A stretch of 59,167 bases of DNA from an uncultured Alphaproteobacteria bacterium (lineage in GTDB: Bacteria; Pseudomonadota; Alphaproteobacteria; RF32; CAG-239): positions 1 through 59,167 of the forward strand of contig CANRJO010000006.1 of assembly GCA_947630965.1 (NCBI GenBank), in the 5' to 3' direction. The translations under genes were made by a program, and so were the position numbers. Positions 35,218-44,177 of this stretch are shown here, piece after piece (position 1 is the first letter of the stretch; each line of letters starts with the position of its first letter). The notes beneath the pieces were generated by a model, which did not search any database, was not told where the DNA came from, and was given only the letters and a program-made list of their open reading frames with translations.

Positions 35218-35307
35218 GCATAACAGATTGTGAATCTATAAAACTAACCCGGGTTTAAAAGGGTTTTCGCTTTTTTAAATCCATTCTTGAATTGATAAGG
35301 AAATAAA

Positions 35308-38300
35308 ATGTCAGATGTTAAAATGAAAATGATGGACGCTAATGAAGCCGCGGCTTCTGTGGCGCACCGCATGAATGAAGTTTGTGTGATTTACCCGATT
35401 ACACCGTCTTCCCCGATGGGCGAGTGGGCGGATGCCTGGTCGGCCGCGAAGCAGAAAAACCTTTGGGGCGTGATCCCTGAAGTGCAGGAAATGCAGTCCG
35501 AGGCCGGTGCCGCGGGTGCTTGCCATGGTTCGTTGCAGGCAGGCTCGCTCACCACAACCTTTACGGCTTCGCAAGGCTTGCTTTTAATGATTCCGAATAT
35601 GTATAAAATTGCCGGCGAATTGTTCCCGTTTGTGATGCATGTTGCCGCGCGCTCTTTGGCTTATCATGCCTTATCAATTTTTGGCGATCACTCCGATGTG
35701 ATGGGTTGCCGTCAGACAGGTTTTGCTATGCTCTGCTCAAATTCCGTTCAGGAAGCGCACGACTTTGCCGCGATTGCGCAAACATCTACTTTGCGTTCAC
35801 GTGTGCCGTTTATGCACTTCTTTGACGGTTTCAGAACATCGCATGAAATCAAGAAAATCAGCCTTCTTTCCGATGACGATTTGCGCGGTATGCTAGACGG
35901 CGTTGATTATACTTTTAATGCCAAACATGCTTTGCGTCCTGAAAAGCCCGTTATTCGCGGCACAGCGCAAAACCCTGATGTGTTTTTCCAAGGTCGTGAG
36001 GCGTCTAACCCTTATTATCAAAAGGTTGAAGGCATTGTTCAGGAAGAAATGGATAAGTTTGCTAAAATTTCCGGCAGATCTTACCATGTTGTGGATTATT
36101 TCGGTGCGCCTGATGCTGAAGAAGTGATTGTGATTATGGGTTCCGGTGGCGAAACCGTTGAAGAAGCTATTACTTACCTAAATAATCAAGGCGCTAAACT
36201 CGGTGTGATGAAAGTTCACTTGTATCGTCCATTCCCGGTTCAAAGCTTCTTGAAAGTTTTGCCCAAATCCGTCAAGGCTGTTTCTGTGCTTGATCGTACC
36301 AAAGAATCGGGCTCTATTGGCGAACCGTTGTACTTGGATGTTGTGGCCACACTCACACAGGCCTTTGCGCATGGTCAAATCAGCGCGATGCCGAAAATTG
36401 TCGGCGGTCGTTATGGCTTGTCTTCTAAAGAATTTACCCCCGGCATGGTTAAAGCTGTCTTTGATAACGGCTTGTCAGCCAACCCGATTAACGGTTTCTC
36501 GGTGGGTATTACCGATGATGTGAGCAAAACTTCGCTTGCCTTTGATGATAGCATTGATACCGAGCCGCAAGATGTGGTTCGTGCCGTGTTCTTCGGCTTG
36601 GGTGCTGATGGTACGGTCGGGGCGAACAAAAACTCCATTAAGATTATTGCCGAAGATGCCGGTAAGTACGGGCAGGGCTATTTTGTGTATGACTCCCGTA
36701 AATCCGGTTCTATGACAACATCGCACTTGCGTTTTTCGGATCATCCAATTAAGTCAGCTTATCTTATTTCTAAGGCTGATTTTGTGGCTTGTCACCAATT
36801 TCCCTTCATGAATAAGGTGGATATCTTAAAAATTGCTAAGCCCGGCGCAACATTCTTGCTCAACGCACCTTATACGGCGGATGAAGTTTGGGATAAGCTC
36901 CCGATTGAAGTCCAACAGCAGATGATTGAGAAAAAACTCAACTTCTATACCATTAACGCGGTTGAAGTGGCGCGTGCCACAGGCATGGGGCAACGCATTA
37001 ATACCGTGATGCAGACTTGCTTCTTCGCCATTTCTAACATTCTACCCAAAGATGAGGCAATTGCGCAAATTAAGGCCGCGATTAAGAAAACTTATTCCAA
37101 GAAGGGTGATGCCATTGTGCAGAAAAACTTTGAAGCGGTTGATGCTTCGTTGGAACACTTGCACAAAGTGGAATATCCTTCCACGGTAACTTCAACTTTC
37201 CATCGTCAAGAGCCGGTTCCGGCCAATGCGCCTGAATTTGTGAAACGCTTGACCGGCGAACTCATTGCCGACCGTGGCAACGAGCTTCCTGTTTCGGCTT
37301 TTGCCGAAGTGGCGGACGGCACTTGGCCGACCGGTACAACGCAGTTTGAAAAGCGTTGCATTGCTACCGAAATTCCGGTTTGGGATCCTGAAGTGTGTAT
37401 CCAATGCGGTAAATGCTCGCTTGTTTGCCCGCATGGCGTTATTCGGATGAAAGTGGCTTCTGATGAAGAGCTTAAAGACGCCCCGGCGACCTTAAAGCGT
37501 GCTGATTATAAGGGCAAGGAATTTGCCGGCAAGAAGTTTATGCTTCAAATTTCGCCGGAAGATTGCACAGGTTGCGGTTTGTGTGTTTCAGCTTGTCCGG
37601 CACGCAACAAAATTGATGCGCTTAAAAAAGCTATTAATATGGATCACATTGAAAAGCATTTGGCGGAACAAAAGGCAAACTGGAAGTTCTTTGAAAAGTT
37701 GCCTTATGTGAAACGTACCGAAGTGGAGAAAAATCTGCCCAAGACAACGCAACTTATTCAGCCTTTGTTTGAATATTCCGGCGCTTGCGCAGGTTGTGGC
37801 GAAACACCTTACATCAAGCTTGTCACACAACTTTTCGGTGATCGTATGGTTGTGGCAAACGCCACAGGTTGCTCGTCCATTTATTCCGGCAACTTGCCGA
37901 CGACACCTTATACCAAAGATGAAAAAGGTCATGGTCCGGCTTGGGCGAACTCGTTGTTTGAAGATAATGCCGAATTTGGCTTGGGTATGCGGTTCTCCAT
38001 TGATCAGCAAACAAGCGTCGCCAAAACCCTTTTGGAAGGCTTGAAAGATCAAATCGGGGCGGATCTCGTCACGCAAATTTTGGGCAATCCGCAAAAGACA
38101 GATGTGGAAGTTGAGGCTCAGCGCGGTTACGTTGAGGCTCTTCGCCAAAAGCTTGCAACAATTTCTTCGCCGGAAGCCAAGCATCTGAATGAATTGGCTG
38201 ATTACTTCATCCGCAAATCCGTTTGGATCTTTGGTGGTGACGGTTGGGCGTATGATATTGGTTTTGGCGGTTTGGATCATGCCATTGCATCAGGCAAAAA

Positions 38301-38868
38301 CATCAATATTTTGGTGATTGATACTGGCGTTTACTCCAACACCGGCGGTCAACAGTCCAAGGCAACTCCGATGGGCGCTTCTGCCAAATTTGCCACGGCA
38401 GGTAAAGAATTACCTAAGAAAGATTTGGGCATGATTGCCATGTCGTACGGCAATGTTTATGTGGCGCAAGTTTCCTTTGGTGCAAACGACATGCAGTTGA
38501 TTAAAGCCTTAAACGAGGCGGAAGCTTATGACGGTCCGTCCATCGTGATTGCATACTCACACTGCATTGCGCAGGGCTTTAACCTTGCCGAAGGTGTGGA
38601 ACACCAAAAGAATGCTGTTGAAACAGGCTCATGGCCTTTGTATCGGTACAATCCGGATAACGTCAAAGAAGGCAAAGCGCCTTTGATGTTAGACTCCAAA
38701 GCACCCTCTCGGCCGCTTTCGGACTATATGTCTAATGAAACGCGTTTCCAGATTGTCAACAAAGCCAATCCGGAGCGTTATGAAAAGCTTTTGAACAAGG
38801 CACAAGAAAATGTAAAGGAAAAACGTGCTTTGTTAGAGCATCTTGCTCTGGCTCGGAAAGACGTCTAA
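35308..38868 (+). CDS. nifJ: pyruvate:ferredoxin (flavodoxin) oxidoreductase
   Basis: 1186 residues, the full length of homodimeric PFOR. Domain order is visible: N-terminal VYPITPSSPMGE-type domain I (here CVIYPITPSSPMGEWAD), domain II and III with GLGADGTVGANKNSIK, then two [4Fe-4S] ferredoxin motifs (CIQCGKCSLVCPHG and CTGCGLCVSACPARN, about residues 690-770). The proximal-cluster/TPP domain follows (CAGCGETPYIKL, ATGCSSIYSG, GGDGWAYDIGFGG). It splits pyruvate with CoA to acetyl-CoA, CO2 and reduced ferredoxin, and marks fermentative anaerobic metabolism. Single gene with its own promoter and terminator. Confidence 0.97.
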   Translation: MSDVKMKMMDANEAAASVAHRMNEVCVIYPITPSSPMGEWADAWSAAKQKNLWGVIPEVQEMQSEAGAAGACHGSLQAGSLTTTFTASQGLLLMIPNMYKIAGELFPFVMHVAARSLAYHALSIFGDHSDVMGCRQTGFAMLCSNSVQEAHDFAAIAQTSTLRSRVPFMHFFDGFRTSHEIKKISLLSDDDLRGMLDGVDYTFNAKHALRPEKPVIRGTAQNPDVFFQGREASNPYYQKVEGIVQEEMDKFAKISGRSYHVVDYFGAPDAEEVIVIMGSGGETVEEAITYLNNQGAKLGVMKVHLYRPFPVQSFLKVLPKSVKAVSVLDRTKESGSIGEPLYLDVVATLTQAFAHGQISAMPKIVGGRYGLSSKEFTPGMVKAVFDNGLSANPINGFSVGITDDVSKTSLAFDDSIDTEPQDVVRAVFFGLGADGTVGANKNSIKIIAEDAGKYGQGYFVYDSRKSGSMTTSHLRFSDHPIKSAYLISKADFVACHQFPFMNKVDILKIAKPGATFLLNAPYTADEVWDKLPIEVQQQMIEKKLNFYTINAVEVARATGMGQRINTVMQTCFFAISNILPKDEAIAQIKAAIKKTYSKKGDAIVQKNFEAVDASLEHLHKVEYPSTVTSTFHRQEPVPANAPEFVKRLTGELIADRGNELPVSAFAEVADGTWPTGTTQFEKRCIATEIPVWDPEVCIQCGKCSLVCPHGVIRMKVASDEELKDAPATLKRADYKGKEFAGKKFMLQISPEDCTGCGLCVSACPARNKIDALKKAINMDHIEKHLAEQKANWKFFEKLPYVKRTEVEKNLPKTTQLIQPLFEYSGACAGCGETPYIKLVTQLFGDRMVVANATGCSSIYSGNLPTTPYTKDEKGHGPAWANSLFEDNAEFGLGMRFSIDQQTSVAKTLLEGLKDQIGADLVTQILGNPQKTDVEVEAQRGYVEALRQKLATISSPEAKHLNELADYFIRKSVWIFGGDGWAYDIGFGGLDHAIASGKNINILVIDTGVYSNTGGQQSKATPMGASAKFATAGKELPKKDLGMIAMSYGNVYVAQVSFGANDMQLIKALNEAEAYDGPSIVIAYSHCIAQGFNLAEGVEHQKNAVETGSWPLYRYNPDNVKEGKAPLMLDSKAPSRPLSDYMSNETRFQIVNKANPERYEKLLNKAQENVKEKRALLEHLALARKDV

Positions 38869-38877
38869 TGGGCGCCT

Positions 38878-38955
38878 AGAGCGATTTTTTGGGCTTGTTC
38901 AATTCACGTACCATCAACGTACGCTAAAATTGTCCAAGCCCAAAGAAATCACTCT
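38878..38955. repeat. 78-bp imperfect palindrome
   Basis: Outer arms of 20-21 bases (AGAGCGATTTTTTGGGCTTG against CAAGCCCAAAGAAATCACTC-T) with an inner ACGTAC/GTACG-type pair. It is not followed by a T run. The look is that of a dispersed extragenic palindrome. Confidence 0.65.
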
Positions 38956-38998
38956 AATCACCTCATTATCCGTCTTTCCCATGGCTTGGAAGAGAATA

Positions 38999-39030
38999 AA
39001 AAAACGTCCATTTCAAAATGGACGTTTTTT
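38999..39030 (+). terminator. terminator of the PFOR gene
   Basis: AAACGTCCATTT/AAATGGACGTTT stem with 2-base loop, then T run. Confidence 0.9.
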
Positions 39031-39048
39031 GTTGCTATAATATAGCAA

Positions 39049-39150
39049 TTTAAAGGTACCTTAAAAAAGTGGGCTTGTCAATAATAAAAAATCAAGCAAA
39101 ATCAATTCTCTAAAATTTTAAAAAGTGTTGCATTTTAAGGTACCTTTTTT
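39049..39150. repeat. ~100-bp element with 15-bp inverted ends (MITE-like)
   Basis: AAAGGTACCTTAAAA at the left and its exact complement TTTTAAGGTACCTTT at the right, about 67 bases apart, with no coding content between. Confidence 0.5.
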
Positions 39151-39176
39151 TTGATACGATTCGATAGCCACCGAAC

Positions 39177-39236
39177 GTCATGCTGAACTTGTTTCAGCAT
39201 CTCTTTGATGAGATCTCGAAACAAGTTCGGGATGAC
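39177..39236. repeat. 60-bp palindromic repeat of alphaproteobacterial type
   Basis: GTCAT-CTGAACTTGTTTCA ... ATCTC/GAGAT ... CGAAACAAGTTC-GGATGAC. This palindrome is familiar from many alphaproteobacterial genomes as a dispersed intergenic repeat. It accounts for the long false N-terminus of the next frame. Confidence 0.75.
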
Positions 39237-39279
39237 TCTTTGTATGGAGGCGGACGCAAAAAAGAAAGGGAAAAATAAA

Positions 39280-40392
39280 ATGCGCTATATTTTGATTTTG
39301 TTGGGCTTATTGGTTGCGAATGCGGCAAGTGCGATGGATTGTGAGAAAGTGCCGGATTGTGAAAGCTTAGGTTATTCTCAAGAAGAGGATACGGATTGTG
39401 AAAAAGACGGCTTTATGTATTGTCCGTTTGATAAATCTTATAAGAAATGTGTGCAGTACAGCTGTGAGGCTCTTGGTTTTACCGAATCGGACAAAACATC
39501 GTGGTGTGAAGAGGTCATTTCATGTCCGTCAGATAAAGCCCTCACACTTTGCAAAACACTCCAACTGCAATGTGAAATTGGCGATGTCTTTTTTGCCGAC
39601 CGCACCTGTGGCAAAGCTTCCGATTGGTCAAAAGAAAGTGGCAAAATCCCTGTGGGCATTGTTTATTATGTGGAAGAGGGCGGGCGCCACGGACGCGTGA
39701 TAAACCTCAAAAACCTTTGGCGCGGTTCGGATTATCTTTTTCATGCTGATAGCCCTTACAGTGGCTTAAGTGCTTACATGCCTTGGGGCTATCATACGTA
39801 TGATATTGAGACTCTTAAAAACTATGACTATAGATCTGAAATTTTGAATGCTTTGCAAACGCGCGATCCCGATTTGTACAAAGGCGAAGAAAACACAAAG
39901 CTGATTTTAGAAGCCAAAGCTCCGGATTGTGCTTATCAAAAGAATACCAAAGAATACGCTCAGTATTGTGTGCCGACGGCGGCTTTGGCGGCACATCAAT
40001 TTTATCCGCCTGAAGCCGGTGCAGATAACCTTTATGTCGGGCAGGGCAAGTGGTATTTACCGTCATGGGGTGAATGGATGGAAGTTTATGGCTATGATAA
40101 TAGTAAAATTGTGTGTGGTGGCGCTTGTTTAACCACGAATACTTCTTATAATGACGGCACATCAGGCGCTATTGGTAATCATAAAGATTTAATTGAATCC
40201 GCGCTTCAAACACTTCAAGAGAAAGGCTTTAATACTGATGTTTTTTCAGAAAAACCATATTGGAGTTCCACGGAATTTGATTGGCAAAGTTCACGAATTT
40301 TTGACATGACAAATGGAGGTCGTTCAGCATTCAATAAATTTAATGCTGATAATGGTTATCATGCATATGTCCGCGCAAGCTTAAAGTTTTAA
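39280..40392 (+). CDS. secreted Cys-rich protein with DUF1566-like C-terminal domain
   Basis: 370 residues from ATG 39280 (GAAAGGGA upstream). Signal peptide MRYILILLGLLVANAASA. Residues ~20-120 hold about 14 Cys in loosely repeated units (DCESLGYSQEEDTDCEKDG..YCPFDKSYKKC, then SCEALGFTESDKTSWCEE..SCPSDKALTLC). The C-terminal half has GKWYLPSWGEWMEVY, a long helix region, then EKPYWSSTEFDWQSSRIF and HAYVRASLKF, the DUF1566/Lcl pattern found in surface and pilus-associated proteins. Likely exported and disulfide-bonded. Function unknown. Confidence 0.82.
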   Translation: MRYILILLGLLVANAASAMDCEKVPDCESLGYSQEEDTDCEKDGFMYCPFDKSYKKCVQYSCEALGFTESDKTSWCEEVISCPSDKALTLCKTLQLQCEIGDVFFADRTCGKASDWSKESGKIPVGIVYYVEEGGRHGRVINLKNLWRGSDYLFHADSPYSGLSAYMPWGYHTYDIETLKNYDYRSEILNALQTRDPDLYKGEENTKLILEAKAPDCAYQKNTKEYAQYCVPTAALAAHQFYPPEAGADNLYVGQGKWYLPSWGEWMEVYGYDNSKIVCGGACLTTNTSYNDGTSGAIGNHKDLIESALQTLQEKGFNTDVFSEKPYWSSTEFDWQSSRIFDMTNGGRSAFNKFNADNGYHAYVRASLKF

Positions 40393-40420
40393 AAAGGCTG
40401 GCTAGACACACTTCCTTGAA

Positions 40421-41818
40421 TTAACGCTCTCGTTGCGGATGGACAAGCCCTCCATTTAAGATTTTTTCATCTTCCGCCGCGCGGGCGCGAATTTTGCGGT
40501 TAATAAACGGCGCGTACCGCTTGGCAACCTCATTAATGCCATTAAAACGGTTTCTCTCGGCAAGTGTCAGATTGTTAAACAGCTTTTCTACCTTTTCCAA
40601 AGCGTCTTCTGCAAATTCATTAAAGATCGGCTTGAGTTTTCCAATCAGGCGCAGATAAGCCACCTTGTTCACATCGCTTTCGGCGCTAAACGCCGTTTGC
40701 GGATCAAAGGGGGTGTAAGATTCTACCAAATATTCACGGTGGATAAACTGCCGGCATTGTTGATATGTACCGTCCATATAATCCGGTGCAATGCGAAGCG
40801 GTCTGTAACCGTCGTCTTCAAAACGGCGGGCTTTATCAATGACCATCATATTATACTGATGAATGGCGTTTTCATTTATTCGCCGAATACGATTTGTCAA
40901 AATCTCAATCGTCGCTTTCTTTTGGCGAACTTCCGCGGTGCTGAAATCATTTTGCTTTTGCGCCAACTCAGCTTCTAGTGATCTGATGTTTTCATAAATT
41001 TTATGTGTGCGCAAGTCTGCATTATAAAGCGTGTGAATTTTGAGTTGCACTTCCACATCAAGTGTTTTACCTTGCGGATGATGCTGATGCATAATCATTT
41101 TAATGTCATAATATTTTTTCTCATTTTGCGCTAAAGGTTTATGAAACCGATTACGCGTTTCCGCTGCGTTAATGGTATAATTACGTTTGGTAAAGCCACG
41201 TTGTTCGGTCATCACGCGTTCAATACGCTCCACATCGGTTAAATATTTGCAGGTGACGGTCAAGCGCAAAATATCGTGCAGCTTGCTTGAGCTTGGGTTG
41301 ATGTTCCTGATTTTTTCCCGAAAAGTTTCCATATCTTCCAGCTCAAAAGCATAGCGTGAGGCATTGTGAAGCTCTTCGGCGTATTCTTTGCCATATTCGC
41401 TTTCAAGCTTTTCAATGGCGCGCGCCGCTGATTTCATTTTGGGAAAAATCACATAAATCGGGTTGTTGAACTTGTCAACATATTCCAAACGCGTGCAAGT
41501 AAAAGGCGTGACGGCCTTTAAGCCATAGTTGATGGGTTGTTCGTTATAATCTAAATCAACGTTGCCAGTTGAGAGATCTATGGCAGAAGTGTATTCTGGA
41601 TGTTTGAAAACCTCATACAACGCACGGTAAACTTCGCGATAAACGTCCATACCGTCGCGATAAAAATCTTTCAAATATTCGTAATCTGTTTCATTAATTT
41701 GGCGGTTTTGGTATGCTTTCTCAATGACGGATAAATTATCTTGATTGATATTTTCCTGAATCATATCAATCTCTTTATCGGTCATATTGACAATGTCGCG
41801 GACTTCATATTCTTTCAT
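40421..41818 (-). CDS. RelA/SpoT-like domain protein
   Basis: 465 residues, cytosolic. Residues ~95-290 follow the RelA/SpoT nucleotidyltransferase-fold order: a Lys/Arg-rich helix (PKMKSAARAIEKLE), SSSKLHDILRLTVTC (D-I-x-R-x-T of the Mg-binding strand), KKYYDIKMIMHQHH, then DVEVQLKIHTLYNADLRTHKIYE, which matches the E-x-Q strand and the following H-K-x-Y. The family makes (p)ppGpp or, in toxSAS enzymes, pyrophosphorylates other targets. The G-loop tyrosine and the R-x-K-x-x-x-S motif are not clear, so catalysis is uncertain. A ~170-residue helical C-terminus follows. Standing alone, it has no HD hydrolase, TGS or ACT part. Confidence 0.62.
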   Translation of the reverse strand: MKEYEVRDIVNMTDKEIDMIQENINQDNLSVIEKAYQNRQINETDYEYLKDFYRDGMDVYREVYRALYEVFKHPEYTSAIDLSTGNVDLDYNEQPINYGLKAVTPFTCTRLEYVDKFNNPIYVIFPKMKSAARAIEKLESEYGKEYAEELHNASRYAFELEDMETFREKIRNINPSSSKLHDILRLTVTCKYLTDVERIERVMTEQRGFTKRNYTINAAETRNRFHKPLAQNEKKYYDIKMIMHQHHPQGKTLDVEVQLKIHTLYNADLRTHKIYENIRSLEAELAQKQNDFSTAEVRQKKATIEILTNRIRRINENAIHQYNMMVIDKARRFEDDGYRPLRIAPDYMDGTYQQCRQFIHREYLVESYTPFDPQTAFSAESDVNKVAYLRLIGKLKPIFNEFAEDALEKVEKLFNNLTLAERNRFNGINEVAKRYAPFINRKIRARAAEDEKILNGGLVHPQRER

Positions 41819-41901
41819 TTTACGTTTGCTTTCCGATTTTTAACCCAACCTTTCTAATATGACACAAAAATTATGTTTTGTCAATGTTTTTATCGCAAAA
41901 A

Positions 41902-41926
41902 AAAAGCGGCAATTTTGCCGCTTTTT
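41902..41926 (-). terminator. terminator of the second 26-residue-repeat gene
   Basis: AAAGCGGCAA/TTGCCGCTTT stem followed by T run on the minus strand. Confidence 0.9.
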
Positions 41927-41928
41927 CA

Positions 41929-43044
41929 TTAAATTTTCCACCTGTTGTAGTAGTATTCACACAACGAAAGGCGGTTTTGCTTTTCCAGAACCTTCAGGGA
42001 CTCTGCTTTAGGCTTAAAATGATCAAAATACTCTTTAATTTCATCATCAGAGCCTGTTTTCATAAATTCAGGTTCAAGCGCCAAAAATTCCTCTTTAACC
42101 CAAGGGGCATAATTAGGGAATCCATACCTTTGCATAATGCAGAGCTTTTCCATCGTGTTTTGACGTTTGCTTTGCTTAAAAGCATCATAAAAATCGCCCA
42201 AACCTGATGAATCCCGACGAAGGATATAATGCATCAACAACCCGTGCGAAGCTGTCATACAAAGTTCTTTTTCAGCCTCATAGCTCAAAAAACGATGCCT
42301 GTCCACATAAAGTCTGATTTCATCTTCCGTCCGGTTTTGAACCAAACTTTCATGCGCTTCACGCCATTGTCCCCAATGCTTGATGTATTCAGCAAAAAAC
42401 GAGGGCTTGCCGTGTTCATTGAGGTAGCATTGCCCCGGAATGGAAAATTCATGCAAGCTGATAGCCTCTTTGAAAGTTTCAAAACTGCCGTCAACCAGTT
42501 CTTTTTCCCAGCCAAAGTGCATGCCGTGTCGGCGCATGTGCAGCCTGATTTCGTCCTGATTGCCATCTGAACGAAGCTTTTCTTGCACCTTAGGCGCTAA
42601 GCCATGCCGCTCAAGATAAGCCATGCGCTCCTCATGCGAGGCTTTTGCAAAGTAAATCTCTTGGGCGCTTTCGCCAAAGCCCTGATACTTAATGAAAGCC
42701 CTGATTTCTTCCGGATTATGACGCTCTGCAATAATCTCTTGCACTTTATCAGGAAGAATGTGAGCGTTGTTGTAGGGGTTGCGGCACGCCCACCCATACC
42801 ACTCTTTGGGCGGTGCAGCTTGTCCATACTTTTCAATCATCAGCATCAGATCTTCGTGAATACCGCATCTGGCAATCTCAACGAGCTCATAGGAATTAAG
42901 TCCCTCGACATACCAAGAATGCCAACAGCCGTACCTGTCGGTACTGTCATGGCCGTAAACTTTTGACAGTGCATCAATAATTTTTTGATGCTTGATGCTT
43001 TCCTCAATTTTTTGAGAAACATCTTCTTTAGAATAAGGTACCAT
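41929..43044 (-). CDS. protein made of ~26-residue helical repeats (copy 2)
   Basis: 371 residues, paralogue of 10370-11743. After a ~115-residue N-terminal region with many Trp/Tyr (GCWHSWYVEGLNSYELVEIARCG) come units of near 26 residues starting at RHNPEEIRAF, KASHEERMAY, DGNQDEIRLH, NRTEDEIRLY and others, each with R/H-H-G-F/L and A-Q/V-Q positions. The unit RTxxEExRxYxxRHRFLSxEAEKxL is shared almost intact by both proteins. No signal or membrane segment. A helical solenoid for protein binding is inferred. Ends at a strong terminator, so it is not in an operon with the RelA/SpoT-like gene. Confidence 0.85.
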   Translation of the reverse strand: MVPYSKEDVSQKIEESIKHQKIIDALSKVYGHDSTDRYGCWHSWYVEGLNSYELVEIARCGIHEDLMLMIEKYGQAAPPKEWYGWACRNPYNNAHILPDKVQEIIAERHNPEEIRAFIKYQGFGESAQEIYFAKASHEERMAYLERHGLAPKVQEKLRSDGNQDEIRLHMRRHGMHFGWEKELVDGSFETFKEAISLHEFSIPGQCYLNEHGKPSFFAEYIKHWGQWREAHESLVQNRTEDEIRLYVDRHRFLSYEAEKELCMTASHGLLMHYILRRDSSGLGDFYDAFKQSKRQNTMEKLCIMQRYGFPNYAPWVKEEFLALEPEFMKTGSDDEIKEYFDHFKPKAESLKVLEKQNRLSLCEYYYNRWKI

Positions 43045-43130
43045 AATAAGACATTTTTTAAGTTAATAATAGATTTTAGACTTTCATTTTAGCTTTTTTT
43101 TGCATTTTGTCAAGAATAAATAATTAAGGC

Positions 43131-43160
43131 TTGACTTACAATTATTTGCGCGCTTAAATA
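43131..43160 (+). promoter_or_regulatory. promoter of the DUF362-hydE pair
   Basis: TTGACT, 18 bases, TAAATA, ahead of an AAGGAGG ribosome site. Confidence 0.5.
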
Positions 43161-43185
43161 AGATAAAATTTTAAGGAGGAAACAC

Positions 43186-44163
43186 ATGAATAGAAGGGAG
43201 TTTTGCAAAATGGCAGTTGGTGCGGCGGCAATTGGGCTTTTAGGCAAGGGCGGACGCAAGGCGATGGCGGCGGTCGGCGAAGAATCCGCCCGCGCAAAGG
43301 TTTATTTTACGCCTGAAATTACACCCGAAAGCTTGGTTAAAATTTATCAGGCGCTTGGCGTGAAGTTGCCCGGCAAAGTCGGCGTTAAAATTTCAACGGG
43401 CGAACCTGGCGGGCATAATTACTTAAAGCCTGAACTCATTGAAAAGCTTGTTAAAGAGGTAAACGGCACAATTGTGGAGTGCAACACGGCTTATCCGGGG
43501 CGTCGCAATACCACGGAAGAACATTTAAAAGCGATTGAAGAACACGGCTTTCCAAAAATCGCAAAAGTAGATTTAATGGACGCGACAAGCGAAATGGAAA
43601 TCCCTGTCACGGGTGGCAAACACCTAGACGTTGATATTGTTGGCGAACACCTCAAAAATTATGATTCCATTCTGAATTTGGCGCATTTTAAAGGGCATGC
43701 GATGGGTGGTTTTGGTGGCGTTTTGAAAAATCAGTCCATTGGGGTAGCATCAAGCGCCGGCAAAACCTACATTCACACCGCCGGCAAATCGCGCAAGCCC
43801 GACGAGCTTTGGGACAATCTGCCCGAGCAAGACGCCTTCTTGGAATCTATGGCAGAGGCCGCCAAAGCTGTTCATGATTATATGAAAGGCAACATTGTTT
43901 ACATTGATGTGATGAACAATCTTTCTGTGGATTGCGATTGTGATTCTTCCCCTGAAGATCCGTGCATGAAAGATATTGGCATTTTAGCATCAACTGATCC
44001 GGTGGCGCTTGACCAAGCCTGCATTGATAAAATTTGGGCATCAACAGATTCTGGACGCGAGCATTTCAAGGCGCGTGTGGAACGTCAGCACGGGCGGCAT
44101 ATTTTGCCTTATGCGGAGTCTTTGGGTTTAGGAACGCGCGCTTACGAGCTTGTTGAAATTTAA
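43186..44163 (+). CDS. DUF362 domain protein with Tat signal
   Basis: 325 residues. Starts MNRREFCKMAVGAAAIGLLG, a twin-arginine signal, so the protein is folded and possibly loaded with a cofactor before export. The body fits DUF362: KVGVKISTGEPGGHNYLKPELI, VECNTAYPGRRNTTEEH, NLAHFKGHAMGGFGGVLKNQSIG and ASTDPVALDQACID. A short Cys group (CDCDSSPEDPC) may bind a metal or cluster. Family members are linked to iron-sulfur metabolism, but the reaction is unknown. hydE starts within 15-21 bases, suggesting cotranscription. Confidence 0.88.
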   Translation: MNRREFCKMAVGAAAIGLLGKGGRKAMAAVGEESARAKVYFTPEITPESLVKIYQALGVKLPGKVGVKISTGEPGGHNYLKPELIEKLVKEVNGTIVECNTAYPGRRNTTEEHLKAIEEHGFPKIAKVDLMDATSEMEIPVTGGKHLDVDIVGEHLKNYDSILNLAHFKGHAMGGFGGVLKNQSIGVASSAGKTYIHTAGKSRKPDELWDNLPEQDAFLESMAEAAKAVHDYMKGNIVYIDVMNNLSVDCDCDSSPEDPCMKDIGILASTDPVALDQACIDKIWASTDSGREHFKARVERQHGRHILPYAESLGLGTRAYELVEI

Positions 44164-44177
44164 GCGCGTTTTTGGGG

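Noticed and set aside
37588-38280. 230-codon minus-strand frame inside the PFOR gene
   Set aside because: Antisense to the conserved TPP and cluster motifs of PFOR; no independent support.
39205-39279. 25-residue N-terminal extension of the DUF1566-like protein
   Set aside because: It translates the 60-bp palindrome; the ATG at 39280 begins a proper signal peptide after a purine-rich site.
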